In this document: piece by piece, positions 23,061 to 39,036 of the stretch | Numbering within the stretch: the stretch's first letter is position 1 | Layout: every line of letters begins with the position of its first letter | Source: Quadrisphaera setariae | GTDB taxonomy: Bacteria; Actinomycetota; Actinomycetes; Actinomycetales; Quadrisphaeraceae | Assembly: GCF_008041935.1 (NCBI RefSeq) | Contig: NZ_VKAC01000001.1 | Span: 62,001-126,000, forward strand | Direction of reading: 5' to 3' | Length of the DNA stretch: 64,000 nucleotides | Program-made: the position numbers and the translations under genes | The notes under the pieces: generated by a model | Database searches by the model: none | The model's input: the letters and a program-made list of their open reading frames with translations, nothing else | What the model was told of the DNA's origin: nothing

Positions 23061-24149
23061 GTGACCTCCACCGCCGACGGGCAGGGCTCCGCGCCGGGCC
23101 CCGTCCGCCTCGCCGACCTCACCACCCTGCGCGTCGGGGGACCCGCGGCCCGCACGGTGGTCGCGACCACGCGCCAGCAGGTCGTGGACGCCGTCAGCGC
23201 CGCCGACGCCGCGGGGGAGCCCCTGCTCGTCGTCGGCGGCGGCTCCAACCTCGTCGTCGGGGACGACGGCTTCGACGGCACCGTCGTCGTCGTGCGCACG
23301 AAGGGCGTCGAGCTGGAGTCGGGGGACTGGTGCGGCGGGGCGTTCCTCCACGTCGACGCCGGGGAGGACTGGGACGGCCTCGTCGCCCGCGCCGTCGCGA
23401 ACGGCTGGTCGGGGGTCGAGTGCCTGTCGGGCATCCCGGGCACCGTCGGCGCGACACCGGTGCAGAACGTCGGGGCCTACGGCCAGCAGCTGTCCGACGT
23501 CCTCGCGAGCGTCCAGACCTGGGACCGGCGCGACGGTCGGCTGCGCACCATCCCCGCCTCGAACTGCCGCCTGCGCTACCGCGACTCGCTCTTCAAGGAC
23601 GAGCCCGGCCGCTACGTGATCCTCGACGTCGTCCTGCAGCTGCCCGTGAACGACCTCGCCGCGCCCGTGAGGTACGCCGAGCTGGCCGACCAGCTCGGCA
23701 CCGGGCCGGGGGAGCGGCGCCCGCTCGCCGAGGTCCGCGAGGCCGTCCTGGCCCTGCGCCGGCGCAAGGGCATGGTGCTCGACGAGGCCGACCACGACAC
23801 CTGGTCCACCGGGTCGTTCTTCACCAACCCCCTGCTCGCGCCGGAGCAGGCCGCGGCGCTGCCGGAGGGCGCGCCCCGCCACCCCGACGCCGCCAGCGGG
23901 CTGGTGAAGACCTCCGCCGCCTGGCTCGTGGAGCGCGCGGGCTTCGGCCGCGGCTGCGGGCCCGACGGCGCGGTGCCGTCGTCGTGGCCCGCGACGCTGT
24001 CCACCAAGCACACCCTGGCCGTCACCAACCGCGGCGGCGCCAGCGCCGCCGACGTGCTCGCCGTGGCCCGCGCCGTCCGCGACGGCGTCCGCGAGCGCTT
24101 CGGCGTGGAGCTGGCCCCGGAGCCCGAGCTCGTCGGCTGCAGCCTCTGA
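23061..24149 (+). CDS. murB: UDP-N-acetylenolpyruvoylglucosamine reductase
   Basis: 362 residues. MurB reduces UDP-GlcNAc-enolpyruvate to UDP-MurNAc with NADPH and FAD, in the cytosolic stage of peptidoglycan synthesis. FAD-binding 'TTLRVGGPA' (about 21-29), 'VVGGGSNLVVGDDGFDG', 'GIPGTVGATPVQNVGAYGQQ', 'CRLRYRDSLFK', the catalytic serine in 'TGSFFTNP' and the C-terminal Glu in 'APEPELVG' are all present, making it a type I enzyme. 'GRGCGPDGAVPSSWPATLSTKHTLA' is several residues longer than the usual loop before STKHTLA. Conserved actinobacterial position near aspC and tRNA-Trp-secE-nusG. Confidence 0.95.
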   Translation: MTSTADGQGSAPGPVRLADLTTLRVGGPAARTVVATTRQQVVDAVSAADAAGEPLLVVGGGSNLVVGDDGFDGTVVVVRTKGVELESGDWCGGAFLHVDAGEDWDGLVARAVANGWSGVECLSGIPGTVGATPVQNVGAYGQQLSDVLASVQTWDRRDGRLRTIPASNCRLRYRDSLFKDEPGRYVILDVVLQLPVNDLAAPVRYAELADQLGTGPGERRPLAEVREAVLALRRRKGMVLDEADHDTWSTGSFFTNPLLAPEQAAALPEGAPRHPDAASGLVKTSAAWLVERAGFGRGCGPDGAVPSSWPATLSTKHTLAVTNRGGASAADVLAVARAVRDGVRERFGVELAPEPELVGCSL

Positions 24150-24160
24150 CGCCCGGCGCC

Positions 24161-25435
24161 GTGGCTGACGGGCCGGACGGGCCGGACGGGCCGGACGGGC
24201 CGGGCGGGGTGGCGGAGCGCTCGCCGGGGCGCCCCTGGAGGCGCGTCGCGCCGGCCCTCCTGGCGTGCGCCTGGGGCGGCAACCACTTCACGCCGCTGCT
24301 CCTGCTGTACCGCCAGGTGGAGGGCTACTCCGCCGTCGTCGTCGACCTGTTCTTCGGCTTCTACGTGGTGGGCCTGGTGCCGGGCTTCCTCCTGGCCGGG
24401 CCGCTGTCCGACCTGGTCGGACGCAAGCGGCCCACGGTGGTGGCGGTGGTCCTGGGGATGGCGGCCAGCGCGGTGCTGGCCGTGGGGTCCGGCGGCGTGG
24501 TGCTCATGTGCGCGGGTCGCTTCCTCGCGGGGCTCAGCGTCGCCGCCGCGATGGTGGTCGGCACCTCCTGGGTCAAGGAGCTCTCCACGACGCCGTTCGA
24601 GGACGACGTCGAGCCGGGCCTGCGCGCCCGGCGGGCCGCGCTCACGCTCACCGCGGGGTTCGGCGTCGGGGCGGGGGTCTCCGGGGCGCTGGCGCAGTGG
24701 GGGCCGGTGCCCACCGTGCTGCCGTACGCGGTGCAGTCGCTGCTGGCGCTGGTGTCGCTGGTCCCGCTGCTGACGGCGCCGGAGACCCGGCCGCTGCTCG
24801 CGCGCACGGGCCTGCGCCGGCCCTCGGCGGCGGAGCTCCTGGCGGACCTGCGCGTCCCGCGGCGCGCCCGGCGCCGCTTCCTCGGCGTGGTGCTGCCGGC
24901 GGCGCCGTGGGTCTTCGGTGCGGCGGCGCTCGCCTACGCCGTGACCCCGGCCCTCATCACCGGCCGGACGGGCGGGCTGGCGGTCGCGACCGCGGCGCTG
25001 CTGTGCGTGGTGGGCCTGGCCGCCGGTGCGCTCGTGCAGCCGTGGGTGCCGCGGCTCGCCGCGCTGACCGGGGGGCGTCAGCTCCTCGTGGGGCTGGGGG
25101 CGGCGCTGGTCGGGACGGTCCTGTGCGCGCGCGTGGCGTCCTCGCCGTCGGTGCCCCTCGCGCTGCTCGCCTCCGCCGTGCTGGGCGTGGCGTACGGCGT
25201 CGTCCTGGTGGCGGGACTGGTGGAGGTACAGGCGGTGGCCACCGCCCGGGACCTCGGCGCGATGACCGGCTGGTACTACAGCGCCACCTACCTGGGCTTC
25301 CTGCTGCCCGAGGCGCTGTCACTGGCCGCGCCGCTCGCGCCGCCGGCGGTGCTCCTGCTGGCGGTCGCCGTCCTGGTGGCCGCCTGCGGAGCCGTGGTGG
25401 CGGTGGGCCTGCGCGTCCGGGACGGCACCGGGTGA
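24161..25435 (+). CDS. MFS transporter
   Basis: 424 residues, twelve helices. Motif A-like 'GPLSDLVGRKRPTV' between helices 2 and 3, 'GRFLAGLSVAAAMVVGTSWVKELS' in helices 4-5, and a second half with 'GWYYSATYLGFLLPEAL'. Substrate unknown; the pattern fits a drug or metabolite exporter. GTG 24161, 11 bases after murB, has no obvious ribosome site; a GTG near 24212 ('VAERSP') is an alternative that would remove the GPD repeat. Convergent with the aminotransferase across a strong hairpin. Confidence 0.8.
   Translation: MADGPDGPDGPDGPGGVAERSPGRPWRRVAPALLACAWGGNHFTPLLLLYRQVEGYSAVVVDLFFGFYVVGLVPGFLLAGPLSDLVGRKRPTVVAVVLGMAASAVLAVGSGGVVLMCAGRFLAGLSVAAAMVVGTSWVKELSTTPFEDDVEPGLRARRAALTLTAGFGVGAGVSGALAQWGPVPTVLPYAVQSLLALVSLVPLLTAPETRPLLARTGLRRPSAAELLADLRVPRRARRRFLGVVLPAAPWVFGAAALAYAVTPALITGRTGGLAVATAALLCVVGLAAGALVQPWVPRLAALTGGRQLLVGLGAALVGTVLCARVASSPSVPLALLASAVLGVAYGVVLVAGLVEVQAVATARDLGAMTGWYYSATYLGFLLPEALSLAAPLAPPAVLLLAVAVLVAACGAVVAVGLRVRDGTG
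24170..24205 (+). repeat. tandem 9-base units at the start of the MFS gene
   Basis: Three exact copies of gggccggac (24170-24196) and a fourth with one change (24197-24205), encoding Gly-Pro-Asp repeats at the N-terminus. Frame-preserving. Confidence 0.7.
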
Positions 25436-25439
25436 GAGC

Positions 25440-25480
25440 GCTGAGGGGCGCTGACCGGGATCCGGTCAGCGCCCCTCAGC
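25440..25480. terminator. bidirectional terminator between the MFS gene and aspartate aminotransferase
   Basis: Perfect 19-base arms (25440-25458 and 25462-25480) with a three-base centre, in the 80-base gap between convergent genes. Confidence 0.65.
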
Positions 25481-25515
25481 AGCGCCCTCAGCGCACCGTG
25501 CGCGGAGCCCAGGCG

Positions 25516-26760
25516 TCAGCGGGCCTCGCCGAGCACGCGCTGGATGCGGCTGACGCCCTCGACGAGGTCGTCGTCGCCCAGGGCGTAGGACAGCCGCAGG
25601 TAGCCCGAGGGGCCGAACGCCTCACCGGGCACGACCGCCACCTCGGCCTCCTCGAGCAGCAGGGTGGCGAGCTCGGCGCTCGTCGTCGGGACGCGGCCGC
25701 GGATCGTGCGGCCCAGCAGCGCCTTGACCGAGGGGTAGGCGTAGAAGGCGCCCCGCGGCGTGGGGCACTCGACGCCGTCGATCGCCGAGAGCATCTCCAC
25801 CATCGTCCGGCGGCGGCGGTCGAACGCCTCGCGCATGTGCGCCACGGCGTCGAGGGAACCCTCCAGCGCCGCGACCGCCGCGCGCTGGGAGACGTCGGCG
25901 ACGTTGCTGGTCAGGTGGCTCTGGAGGTTGGTCCCCGCCTTCACGACGTCGCGGGGGCCGATGAGCCACCCCACGCGCCAGCCGGTCATCGCGTACGTCT
26001 TCGCCACGCCGTTGAGCACGAGCGTGGTGTCGGCGAGCTCCGGCACCACCACGGGCAGGGACGGCGCGGTCGCCCCGTCGTAGAGCAGGTGCTCGTAGAT
26101 CTCGTCGGTGACCACCCACACGCCGTGCTCGAGCGCCCACTCGCCGATGGCGCGGACCTGGGCCTCGTCGTAGACCGCGCCGGTCGGGTTGGACGGCGAG
26201 CAGAACAGCAGGACCTTGGTGCGGGGCGTGCGCGCGGCCTCGAGCTGCTCCACGGTGACCAGGTAGCCCTGGTCCTCCCCGGCGAAGACCTCCACCGGCA
26301 CCCCGCCCGCCAGGCGGACGGCCTCGGGGTAGGTGGTCCAGTAGGGCGCCGGGAGGATGACCTCGTCGCCGGGGTCGCACAGCGCGGCGAACGCGGTGTA
26401 CACGGCCTGCTTGCCGCCGTTCGTCACGAGCACCTGCTCCGGGGTGACCTCGTAGCCGGAGTCGCGCAGGGTCTTCGCGACCACGGCGGCCTTCATCTCC
26501 GGCAGGCCGCCGGCGGGCGTGTAGCGGTGGTTCCTCGGGTCGCGGCACGCCGCGGCGGCCACCTCGACGACGTCTGCCGGGGTGGGGAAGTCGGGCTCAC
26601 CCGCGCCGAAGCCGATGACGGGCCGGCCCTGCGCCTTGAGCGCCTTGGCCTTGGCGTCCACGGCGAGCGTGGCCGACTCCGCGATGGCGGCGAGGCGGGC
26701 GGAGACGCGGCGCTGGGCACCGGTCGGCTGGGCTGGCTGGGTGGCGGAGGCGGCGCTCAC
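25516..26760 (-). CDS. aspC: pyridoxal-phosphate aspartate aminotransferase
   Basis: 414 residues, class I/II aminotransferase of the bacterial AspB type, exchanging amino groups between aspartate and 2-oxoglutarate. '[10 protein letters not shown]' (52-61), '[14 protein letters not shown]', '[10 protein letters not shown]', 'PSNPTGAVY' (189-197), Asp219 in '[13 protein letters not shown]', the Schiff-base Lys254 in '[16 protein letters not shown]' and Arg262 are conserved. The residues before the lysine are VA where FS or LS is usual. GTG at 26760. Divergent from tRNA-Trp. Some homologues also transaminate aromatic or prephenate substrates. Confidence 0.9.
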   Translation of the reverse strand: MSAASATQPAQPTGAQRRVSARLAAIAESATLAVDAKAKALKAQGRPVIGFGAGEPDFPTPADVVEVAAAACRDPRNHRYTPAGGLPEMKAAVVAKTLRDSGYEVTPEQVLVTNGGKQAVYTAFAALCDPGDEVILPAPYWTTYPEAVRLAGGVPVEVFAGEDQGYLVTVEQLEAARTPRTKVLLFCSPSNPTGAVYDEAQVRAIGEWALEHGVWVVTDEIYEHLLYDGATAPSLPVVVPELADTTLVLNGVAKTYAMTGWRVGWLIGPRDVVKAGTNLQSHLTSNVADVSQRAAVAALEGSLDAVAHMREAFDRRRRTMVEMLSAIDGVECPTPRGAFYAYPSVKALLGRTIRGRVPTTSAELATLLLEEAEVAVVPGEAFGPSGYLRLSYALGDDDLVEGVSRIQRVLGEAR

Positions 26761-26792
26761 AGCAGCGATCCTCTCGCAGGAGTCCGCGCCCG

Positions 26793-26822
26793 GTCACACC
26801 CACCCTCGACGAAAGGTATGCT
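26793..26822 (+). promoter_or_regulatory. promoter of tRNA-Trp-secE-nusG
   Basis: GTCACA (26793-26798), 18-base spacer, TATGCT (26817-26822). The tRNA starts 75 bases further on, so a leader is cut off during tRNA maturation. secE and nusG follow on the same strand with no other clear promoter. Confidence 0.45.
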
Positions 26823-26896
26823 TGCGGGCCGGTGGTCGTGTGCTGCCTGCGTCCGGACGCTCAGAGAGCCCCGGGTGCAGCGCGGTGGGCCACCAG

Positions 26897-26969
26897 AGGG
26901 TAGTGGCGCAATTGGTAGCGCACCGGTCTCCAAAACCGGCGGTTGCGGGTTCGAGTCCCGCCTGCCCTG
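26897..26969 (+). tRNA. tRNA-Trp (CCA)
   Basis: Acceptor AGGGTAG/CTGCCCT, anticodon CCA at 26930-26932 in stem CCGGT/ACCGG, T-arm GCGGG/CCCGC, discriminator G. No encoded 3' CCA. Its place just before secE is the usual actinobacterial arrangement. Confidence 0.94.
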
Positions 26970-27064
26970 CGACGAGGGTCGACCAGACCGACACCAGCAG
27001 GACCAGCCAGCAGCACGACCACAGCGGAGCGCCGGCGCACGCCGGCCGAGGAGGTGCGACCGAC

Positions 27065-27319
27065 GTGACGGACACCCAGCCGGGCAGCGCCTCCGGGGCG
27101 ACCGCGGCGGCGAGCCGACGCGGAGGGCCCTTCGCCCGCCTGCTCGTGTTCCTGCGCGAGGTGGTCGCAGAGCTCAAGAAGGTGGTCTACCCCACCCGCG
27201 ACGAGCTCGTGACCTACACCTCCGTCGTGCTGGTGTTCGTCGCGGTCGTCATGACGTACGTGTCCCTGCTGGACCTCGGCTTCGGGCGCCTGGTGCTCTG
27301 GGTGCTCGGCGGCAGCTGA
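27065..27319 (+). CDS. secE: preprotein translocase subunit SecE
   Basis: 84 residues, single-helix SecE. The amphipathic '[24 protein letters not shown]' precedes one transmembrane helix ('[21 protein letters not shown]'), as expected for the SecYEG subunit that clamps SecY. A hydrophilic 25-residue N-terminus is typical of actinobacteria. GTG start with GAGGAGG nearby; followed by nusG 64 bases later. Confidence 0.95.
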   Translation: MTDTQPGSASGATAAASRRGGPFARLLVFLREVVAELKKVVYPTRDELVTYTSVVLVFVAVVMTYVSLLDLGFGRLVLWVLGGS

Positions 27320-27383
27320 GCCGCTCACCGCGTCGCGCCCCGGCACCAGCAGCACCCGCAGACAGGAAGCAGGCCCACCCATC

Positions 27384-28193
27384 GTGTCCCAGCAGTCCTA
27401 CGACTCCCGCGAGACCTTCGACGCCGACGCCGACGAGACCCTCGAGGTGGACGACGCTGCTGCCCAGGGGCAGGAGCAGGGCGACGCGGAGGAGCCGGCC
27501 GTCGAGGTCGTCGCCGACGAGGCGGACCAGGACGAGCCCGCCGTGTCCGACGAGGGCGACGCCGGTGATCCCGCCCCCTCCGACGAGGACGAGGACGACG
27601 TCGACCCGGTCGAGGAGTTCAAGGCGCAGCTGCGCCGCGCTCCCGGTGACTGGTTCGTCATCCACTCCTACGCGGGCTACGAGAACCGCGTGAAGAGCAA
27701 CCTCGAGAACCGCATCGGCAGCCTCAACATGGAGGACTACATCTTCCAGGTCGAGGTGCCGATGGAGGAGGTCCGCGAGATCAAGAACGGCCAGCCGAAG
27801 CTCGTGCGCCGCGTGCGCATCCCGGGCTACGTGCTGGTGCGGATGGACCTCACCAACGAGTCCTGGGGCGCGGTGCGCCACACCCCGGGGGTCACCGGCT
27901 TCGTGGGCAACACCCACCAGCCGGTGCCGCTGAGCACCGACGAGGTGTTCTCGATGCTGGCGCCGGCGCTGCAGCCGAAGGAGAGCGCCAAGGCCACGGC
28001 GAAGTCGACCACGGTCACCGAGGTCGACTTCGAGGTGGGCGAGTCGGTCACCGTCATGGAGGGTCCCTTCGAGACGATGCCCGCCACGATCTCCGAGATC
28101 AACACCGACCGGCGCACGCTGCAGGTGCTGGTCTCCATCTTCGGCCGGGAGACGCCGGTCGAGCTGTCCTTCGGCCAGGTCGCCAAGATCTGA
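27384..28193 (+). CDS. nusG: transcription termination/antitermination factor NusG
   Basis: 269 residues. The first 85 residues are an acidic, Asp/Glu/Ala-rich extension seen in actinobacterial NusG. The NGN domain follows ('[24 protein letters not shown]', '[30 protein letters not shown]'), then the C-terminal KOW domain ('[23 protein letters not shown]', '[14 protein letters not shown]'). NusG binds the polymerase clamp and couples it to Rho or S10. GTG 27384 with AGGAAG upstream. Confidence 0.96.
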   Translation: MSQQSYDSRETFDADADETLEVDDAAAQGQEQGDAEEPAVEVVADEADQDEPAVSDEGDAGDPAPSDEDEDDVDPVEEFKAQLRRAPGDWFVIHSYAGYENRVKSNLENRIGSLNMEDYIFQVEVPMEEVREIKNGQPKLVRRVRIPGYVLVRMDLTNESWGAVRHTPGVTGFVGNTHQPVPLSTDEVFSMLAPALQPKESAKATAKSTTVTEVDFEVGESVTVMEGPFETMPATISEINTDRRTLQVLVSIFGRETPVELSFGQVAKI

Positions 28194-28270
28194 CCGGTCG
28201 CTGCCAGGCCGCCACGGCCTGGGGCCCTCCAGCACCACGACGTCCCACGTCCACGAGGTAGAGAAGAGCC

Positions 28271-28702
28271 ATGCCCCCCAAGAAGCGGGTCTCCGGACTC
28301 ATCAAGCTCCAGATCAACGCCGGCGCGGCCACGCCGGCCCCGCCGATCGGCCCCGCGCTGGGCCAGCACGGCGTCAACATCATGGAGTTCTGCAAGGCCT
28401 ACAACGCCGCGACGGAGTCGCAGCGCGGCAACGTGGTGCCGGTCGAGATCACGGTGTACGAGGACCGCTCGTTCACCTTCATCCTCAAGACCCCGCCGGC
28501 CGCGGAGCTCATCAAGAAGGCGGCTGGCGTCGCCAAGGGCTCCCCCACCCCGCACACCACCAAGGTCGCGTCGCTGACCTCCGACCAGGTGCGCGCCATC
28601 GCCGAGCAGAAGCTCCAGGACCTCAACGCCAACGACGTCGACGCCGCGATGAAGATCATCGCTGGCACCGCCCGCTCGATGGGCATCACCGTCCAGGGCT
28701 GA
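28271..28702 (+). CDS. rplK: 50S ribosomal protein L11
   Basis: 143 residues: '[36 protein letters not shown]' and the C-terminal rRNA-binding domain ending '[15 protein letters not shown]'. L11 binds 23S rRNA at the GTPase-associated centre with L10/L12 and is the target region of thiostrepton. Proline positions in 'ATPAPPIGP' are normal. ATG with AGAGAAGAG upstream; 110 bases before rplA in the same unit. Confidence 0.98.
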   Translation: MPPKKRVSGLIKLQINAGAATPAPPIGPALGQHGVNIMEFCKAYNAATESQRGNVVPVEITVYEDRSFTFILKTPPAAELIKKAAGVAKGSPTPHTTKVASLTSDQVRAIAEQKLQDLNANDVDAAMKIIAGTARSMGITVQG

Positions 28703-28812
28703 GCCCGCTCGCACCACCGCTGCGCACCGCCACCACGGCAGGCGCAGCGCCCCCGCAGTCGTGGGAGGCCCGGGAGCGAACCGGGCCGCCTGACCACAGA
28801 GAGAAGAGCACC

Positions 28813-29535
28813 GTGAAGCACAGCAAGGCCTACCGCGCCGCCGCCGAGAAGATCGACCGCGAGGCCCTCTACAGCCCGCTCGACGCCGTGAAGCTGGCCA
28901 AGGACACCTCGGTCACCAAGTACGACGCCACCGTCGAGGTGGCCTTCCGCCTGGGCGTCGACCCGCGCAAGGCCGACCAGATGGTCCGCGGCACCGTCAA
29001 CCTCCCGCACGGCACCGGCAAGACCGCCCGCGTGCTGGTCTTCGCCGTGGGGCCCCGCGCCGCCGCCGCTGAGGCCGCGGGCGCGGACATCGTCGGCGGT
29101 GACGAGCTGATCGAGCGCGTCGCCGGCGGTTTCCTCGACTTCGACGCCGCCGTGGCGACGCCCGACCTCATGGGCAAGGTCGGCCGCCTGGGCCGCGTGC
29201 TCGGCCCGCGCGGCCTCATGCCCAACCCGAAGACCGGCACGGTGACGATGGACGTCGCCAAGGCCGTGACGGAGATCAAGGGCGGGAAGATCGAGTTCCG
29301 CGTCGACAAGCACTCGAACCTGCACTTCATCATCGGCAAGACCTCCTTCTCCGAGGCCTCGCTGGTGGAGAACTACGCGGCAGCGCTCGACGAGGTGCTC
29401 CGCCTCAAGCCGGCCGCCTCCAAGGGCCGCTACATCTCGAAGGCGACCATCGCGACGACGATGGGCCCGGGCATCCCGGTGGACCCGGCGCGCACCCGCA
29501 ACCTGCTCGAGGACGGCGCGGTCGCCACGGCCTGA
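28813..29535 (+). CDS. rplA: 50S ribosomal protein L1
   Basis: 240 residues: '[11 protein letters not shown]'-type start ('[29 protein letters not shown]'), '[20 protein letters not shown]', '[16 protein letters not shown]' and '[17 protein letters not shown]'. L1 forms the E-site stalk and often represses its own operon. GTG start with AGAGAAGAG upstream. Ends the secE-nusG-rplK-rplA unit, followed by a 19-base-pair terminator. Confidence 0.98.
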   Translation: MKHSKAYRAAAEKIDREALYSPLDAVKLAKDTSVTKYDATVEVAFRLGVDPRKADQMVRGTVNLPHGTGKTARVLVFAVGPRAAAAEAAGADIVGGDELIERVAGGFLDFDAAVATPDLMGKVGRLGRVLGPRGLMPNPKTGTVTMDVAKAVTEIKGGKIEFRVDKHSNLHFIIGKTSFSEASLVENYAAALDEVLRLKPAASKGRYISKATIATTMGPGIPVDPARTRNLLEDGAVATA

Positions 29536-29545
29536 CCTCCTCCCT

Positions 29546-29587
29546 CGACGGCCCCTGACCCGGCACCTGCCGGGTCAGGGGCCGTCG
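29546..29587 (+). terminator. terminator after rplA
   Basis: Perfect 19-base arms (29546-29564 and 29569-29587) around ACCT, 10 bases after the rplA stop. Separates rplKA from rplJL. Confidence 0.7.
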
Positions 29588-29662
29588 TCGTCGGACGGTC
29601 GGTGACGGCCGCTCCCGAGCGCTGGGCTGCTCGCGGCGGTCAGACCCACCGGGTCGGACGTG

Positions 29663-29668
29663 TAGACT
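29663..29668 (+). promoter_or_regulatory. -10 box (TAGACT) of the rplJ-rplL operon
   Basis: TAGACT preceded by TG; the -35 side is weak. Transcription from here gives a leader of about 270 bases before rplJ. Confidence 0.45.
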
Positions 29669-29669
29669 G

Positions 29670-29789
29670 AGTGCACCCAAGACCGCCGGTCGGTGCCACC
29701 TGCCCCGCAGGAAGCATCCGAAGGTCCTGCAGCAGCGGGCGTCCAGCGCAGGTGAGCGAGATCCAGAGGCACTCCGCCAGCGCGTCAGC
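29670..29789 (+). ncRNA. candidate L10 leader (autoregulatory mRNA element)
   Basis: The leader begins with AAGACCGCCGGTC, contains CCTGC-CCC-GCAGG and ends with GCGCAGGTGA, an arrangement like actinobacterial L10 leaders, where the L10-L12 complex binds its own mRNA in place of 23S rRNA. I infer this from memory of the motif and from position; the fold was not computed. Confidence 0.5.
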
Positions 29790-29859
29790 GCCCGGCCCGG
29801 AAGCCTCCTGCGAGCCCCGTGCGCCTGGCGCCGGGGCTCTCGTCGTCTGCGGGCCGGGC
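29790..29859 (+). terminator. nested hairpin (attenuator) between L10 leader and rplJ
   Basis: Outer arms GCCCGGCCCG/CGGGCCGGGC (29790-29799, 29850-29859) enclose an inner stem GAGCCCCG/CGGGGCTC (29812-29819, 29832-29839) with GCGC/GCGC above it. Likely an attenuator or processing structure that works with the upstream leader. Confidence 0.5.
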
Positions 29860-29942
29860 ACGACCGGCGGCCGGGCAGCACCTCCAGCACACCGGGGGAG
29901 CGGCCCGCCGTTCGACTGACACGCACCCCCGGAAGGAGGATC

Positions 29943-30521
29943 GTGCCCACCGCTGAGAAGGAAGCAGCCGTCGCAGAGCTCACCGAGCTCTTCCGCGAGG
30001 CGAACGCCGGCGTGCTCACCGAGTACCGCGGCCTGACCGTCGCGCAGCTCAAGGAGCTGCGCCGCGCGATCGGCGACAACGGCAGCTACAACGTCGTCAA
30101 GAACACCCTCACCGCGATCGCCGCGAAGAACGCCGGCGTCGACGCGTTCGAGGGCCAGCTGTCCGGCCCCACGGCCATCGCGTTCATCACCGGTGACCCG
30201 GTGGAGGCCGCCAAGGGCCTGCGCGCGTTCGCCAAGACGAACCCGCAGCTGGTCATCAAGTCCGGGTTCCTCGAGGGCAAGCCGCTGTCCGCGGCTGACG
30301 TGGCGGCGCTGGCCGACCTCGAGCCCCGCGAGGTCCTGCTGGCCAAGATGGCCGGCGCGCTCAAGGGCTCCCTCAACCGCGCCGCGTACGTCTTCAACGC
30401 GCCGCTGTCGAAGGCCGCCCGCACCGTCGACGCCCTGCGCGCCAAGGTCGAGGCCGGCTCGCCGGCCGAGGCCGCTGCGCCGGCCGCCGACGAGGCCGCT
30501 CCCGCGGCCGACGAGGCCTGA
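29943..30521 (+). CDS. rplJ: 50S ribosomal protein L10
   Basis: 192 residues: '[39 protein letters not shown]', '[11 protein letters not shown]' and 'LSGPTAIAF' mark L10, the base of the ribosomal stalk that holds L12 dimers. The C-terminus is an Ala/Glu/Pro tail with a repeated 'PAADEA' unit. GTG start with GGAAGGAGG five bases upstream, a very strong site. Preceded by a long structured leader. Confidence 0.97.
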   Translation: MPTAEKEAAVAELTELFREANAGVLTEYRGLTVAQLKELRRAIGDNGSYNVVKNTLTAIAAKNAGVDAFEGQLSGPTAIAFITGDPVEAAKGLRAFAKTNPQLVIKSGFLEGKPLSAADVAALADLEPREVLLAKMAGALKGSLNRAAYVFNAPLSKAARTVDALRAKVEAGSPAEAAAPAADEAAPAADEA

Positions 30522-30609
30522 GGGCTCGCGCCCTCGCCCCTGCACCACCGCGGCCGCGACACCGCGCGCCGCTGCTGACACTGACTGGTACTGAAAGAGG
30601 AGAGCCACC

Positions 30610-30999
30610 ATGGCCAAGCTGTCCGCTGACGAGCTGCTCGACGCCTTCAAGGAGATGACCCTCATCGAGCTCTCGGACTTCGTGAAGAAGTTCGAGGAGG
30701 TCTTCGAGGTCACCGCCGCTGCTCCCGTCGCCGTCGCCGCCGCTGGTGGCGCCGCTGGTGGCGCTGCCGCCGAGGAGGTCGAGGAGCAGTCCGAGTTCGA
30801 CGTCATCCTCGAGGCCGCCGGTGACAAGAAGATCCAGGTCATCAAGGAGGTGCGCGCCCTCACGAGCCTCGGCCTGAAGGAGGCCAAGGACCTCGTGGAC
30901 GGCGCCCCCAAGCCCGTCCTGGAGAAGGTCGCCAAGGACGCCGCCGAGAAGGCCAAGGCCCAGCTCGAGGGCGCTGGCGCCACCGTCTCCGTCAAGTGA
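30610..30999 (+). CDS. rplL: 50S ribosomal protein L7/L12
   Basis: 129 residues: N-terminal dimerisation domain ('[31 protein letters not shown]'), Ala/Gly hinge (about 37-55) and globular C-terminal domain ('[40 protein letters not shown]') that recruits elongation factors. Full length. ATG with AAAGAGGAG upstream. Ends the rplJ-rplL unit. Confidence 0.98.
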   Translation: MAKLSADELLDAFKEMTLIELSDFVKKFEEVFEVTAAAPVAVAAAGGAAGGAAAEEVEEQSEFDVILEAAGDKKIQVIKEVRALTSLGLKEAKDLVDGAPKPVLEKVAKDAAEKAKAQLEGAGATVSVK

Positions 31000-31054
31000 G
31001 ACCGGTCCGGGCCGCCGTCCTCGGCGAGCCCGGACCACCAGCACCACCCAGCGC

Positions 31055-31086
31055 AGCGGCGCCGGCTCCTCGGAGCCGGCGCCGCT
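31055..31086 (+). terminator. terminator after rplL
   Basis: Perfect 15-base arms (31055-31069 and 31072-31086) 55 bases after rplL. The following 340 bases up to rpoB carry no gene; they hold two candidate promoters and the rpoB leader. Confidence 0.6.
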
Positions 31087-31171
31087 GCCGCGTTCCGGCC
31101 GTGACCGCAGGCCCGAGCAGCGGCTCCGCCGGACCGGTGGAGGTCGCTCGGTGCGGCTGGGGCGCGCCTGC

Positions 31172-31200
31172 TTGACGCGCGCGGACGGCGAGGGCACCAT
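31172..31200 (+). promoter_or_regulatory. candidate distal rpoB promoter
   Basis: TTGACG (31172-31177), 17-base spacer, CACCAT (31195-31200). The -10 matches only the conserved A and T. Confidence 0.3.
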
Positions 31201-31295
31201 CGTCGTCGCCGGGGTCAGCGCGCAGCGCGGGCGACGGGTGGACCGACGACGGGGTCGGGGAGCGCGCTGCGCGTCAGGCCGTCAGTGACGGCGAC

Positions 31296-31324
31296 TGGAC
31301 TTGTGCGGGGCGGGAGAGTACGGT
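31296..31324 (+). promoter_or_regulatory. candidate proximal rpoB promoter
   Basis: TGGACT (31296-31301), 17-base spacer, TACGGT (31319-31324), both close to consensus, about 100 bases before the rpoB start. Confidence 0.45.
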
Positions 31325-31427
31325 ATCCCCTTGCGCACACTCCTGCATGCCCTGATTCCGGTGGAAACCGGATAGGGGTTCGCTGGCATGCGCCCGCACC
31401 GTCCGCAGGCCCGTGGAAGGACTCCTC

Positions 31428-34910
<3,483 letters not shown>

Positions 34911-34916
34911 CCTCCC

Positions 34917-34950
34917 GCCGGCGCGGCCCCCGCTGGGGGGCCGCGCCGGC
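34917..34950 (+). terminator. hairpin between rpoB and rpoC
   Basis: Perfect 15-base arms (34917-34931 and 34936-34950) with GCTG loop in the 112-base rpoB-rpoC gap. As rpoB and rpoC are normally co-transcribed, it may be a processing or partial attenuation site. Confidence 0.45.
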
Positions 34951-35022
34951 GCCTCCCTCTCCCAGCACCCCAGCTCTGCTCCCCCGGGGGGAGCGCCCCT
35001 GAGCACCACCGAGAGGACATCC

Positions 35023-38904
<3,882 letters not shown>

Positions 38905-38964
38905 CGCACCGCCCCGGTGGCCGTGACCCCCTGCGGGGAGCGGCCACCGGTCCGGAACGCCGAG

Positions 38965-39008
38965 ACGCCCTCGGCGGCGGGGAACACCCCCGTCGCCGGG
39001 GGCGTTTT
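38965..39008 (+). terminator. intrinsic terminator after rpoC
   Basis: 15-base-pair stem (38965-38979 with 38991-39005, two G-T wobbles), 11-base loop, followed by a T-run (39005-39008). The T-run overlaps the -35 box of the rpsL promoter. Confidence 0.7.
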
Positions 39009-39036
39009 GACTGGTGTATCGCGCACCGCGTACCCT
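39007..39036 (+). promoter_or_regulatory. rpsL-rpsG-fusA promoter
   Basis: TTGACT (39007-39012), 18-base spacer, TACCCT (39031-39036), one of the best promoter matches in the window. It lies 219 bases before rpsL, so the mRNA has a long leader; I see no gene in it. Confidence 0.65.

Noticed and set aside
25440-25480. Inverted repeat as a mobile element end
   Set aside because: Position between convergent genes with a short loop is fully explained by a bidirectional terminator.
34917-34950. Hairpin as proof that rpoB and rpoC are separate transcription units
   Set aside because: No promoter-like sequence follows it in the short gap, and rpoBC are normally co-transcribed.
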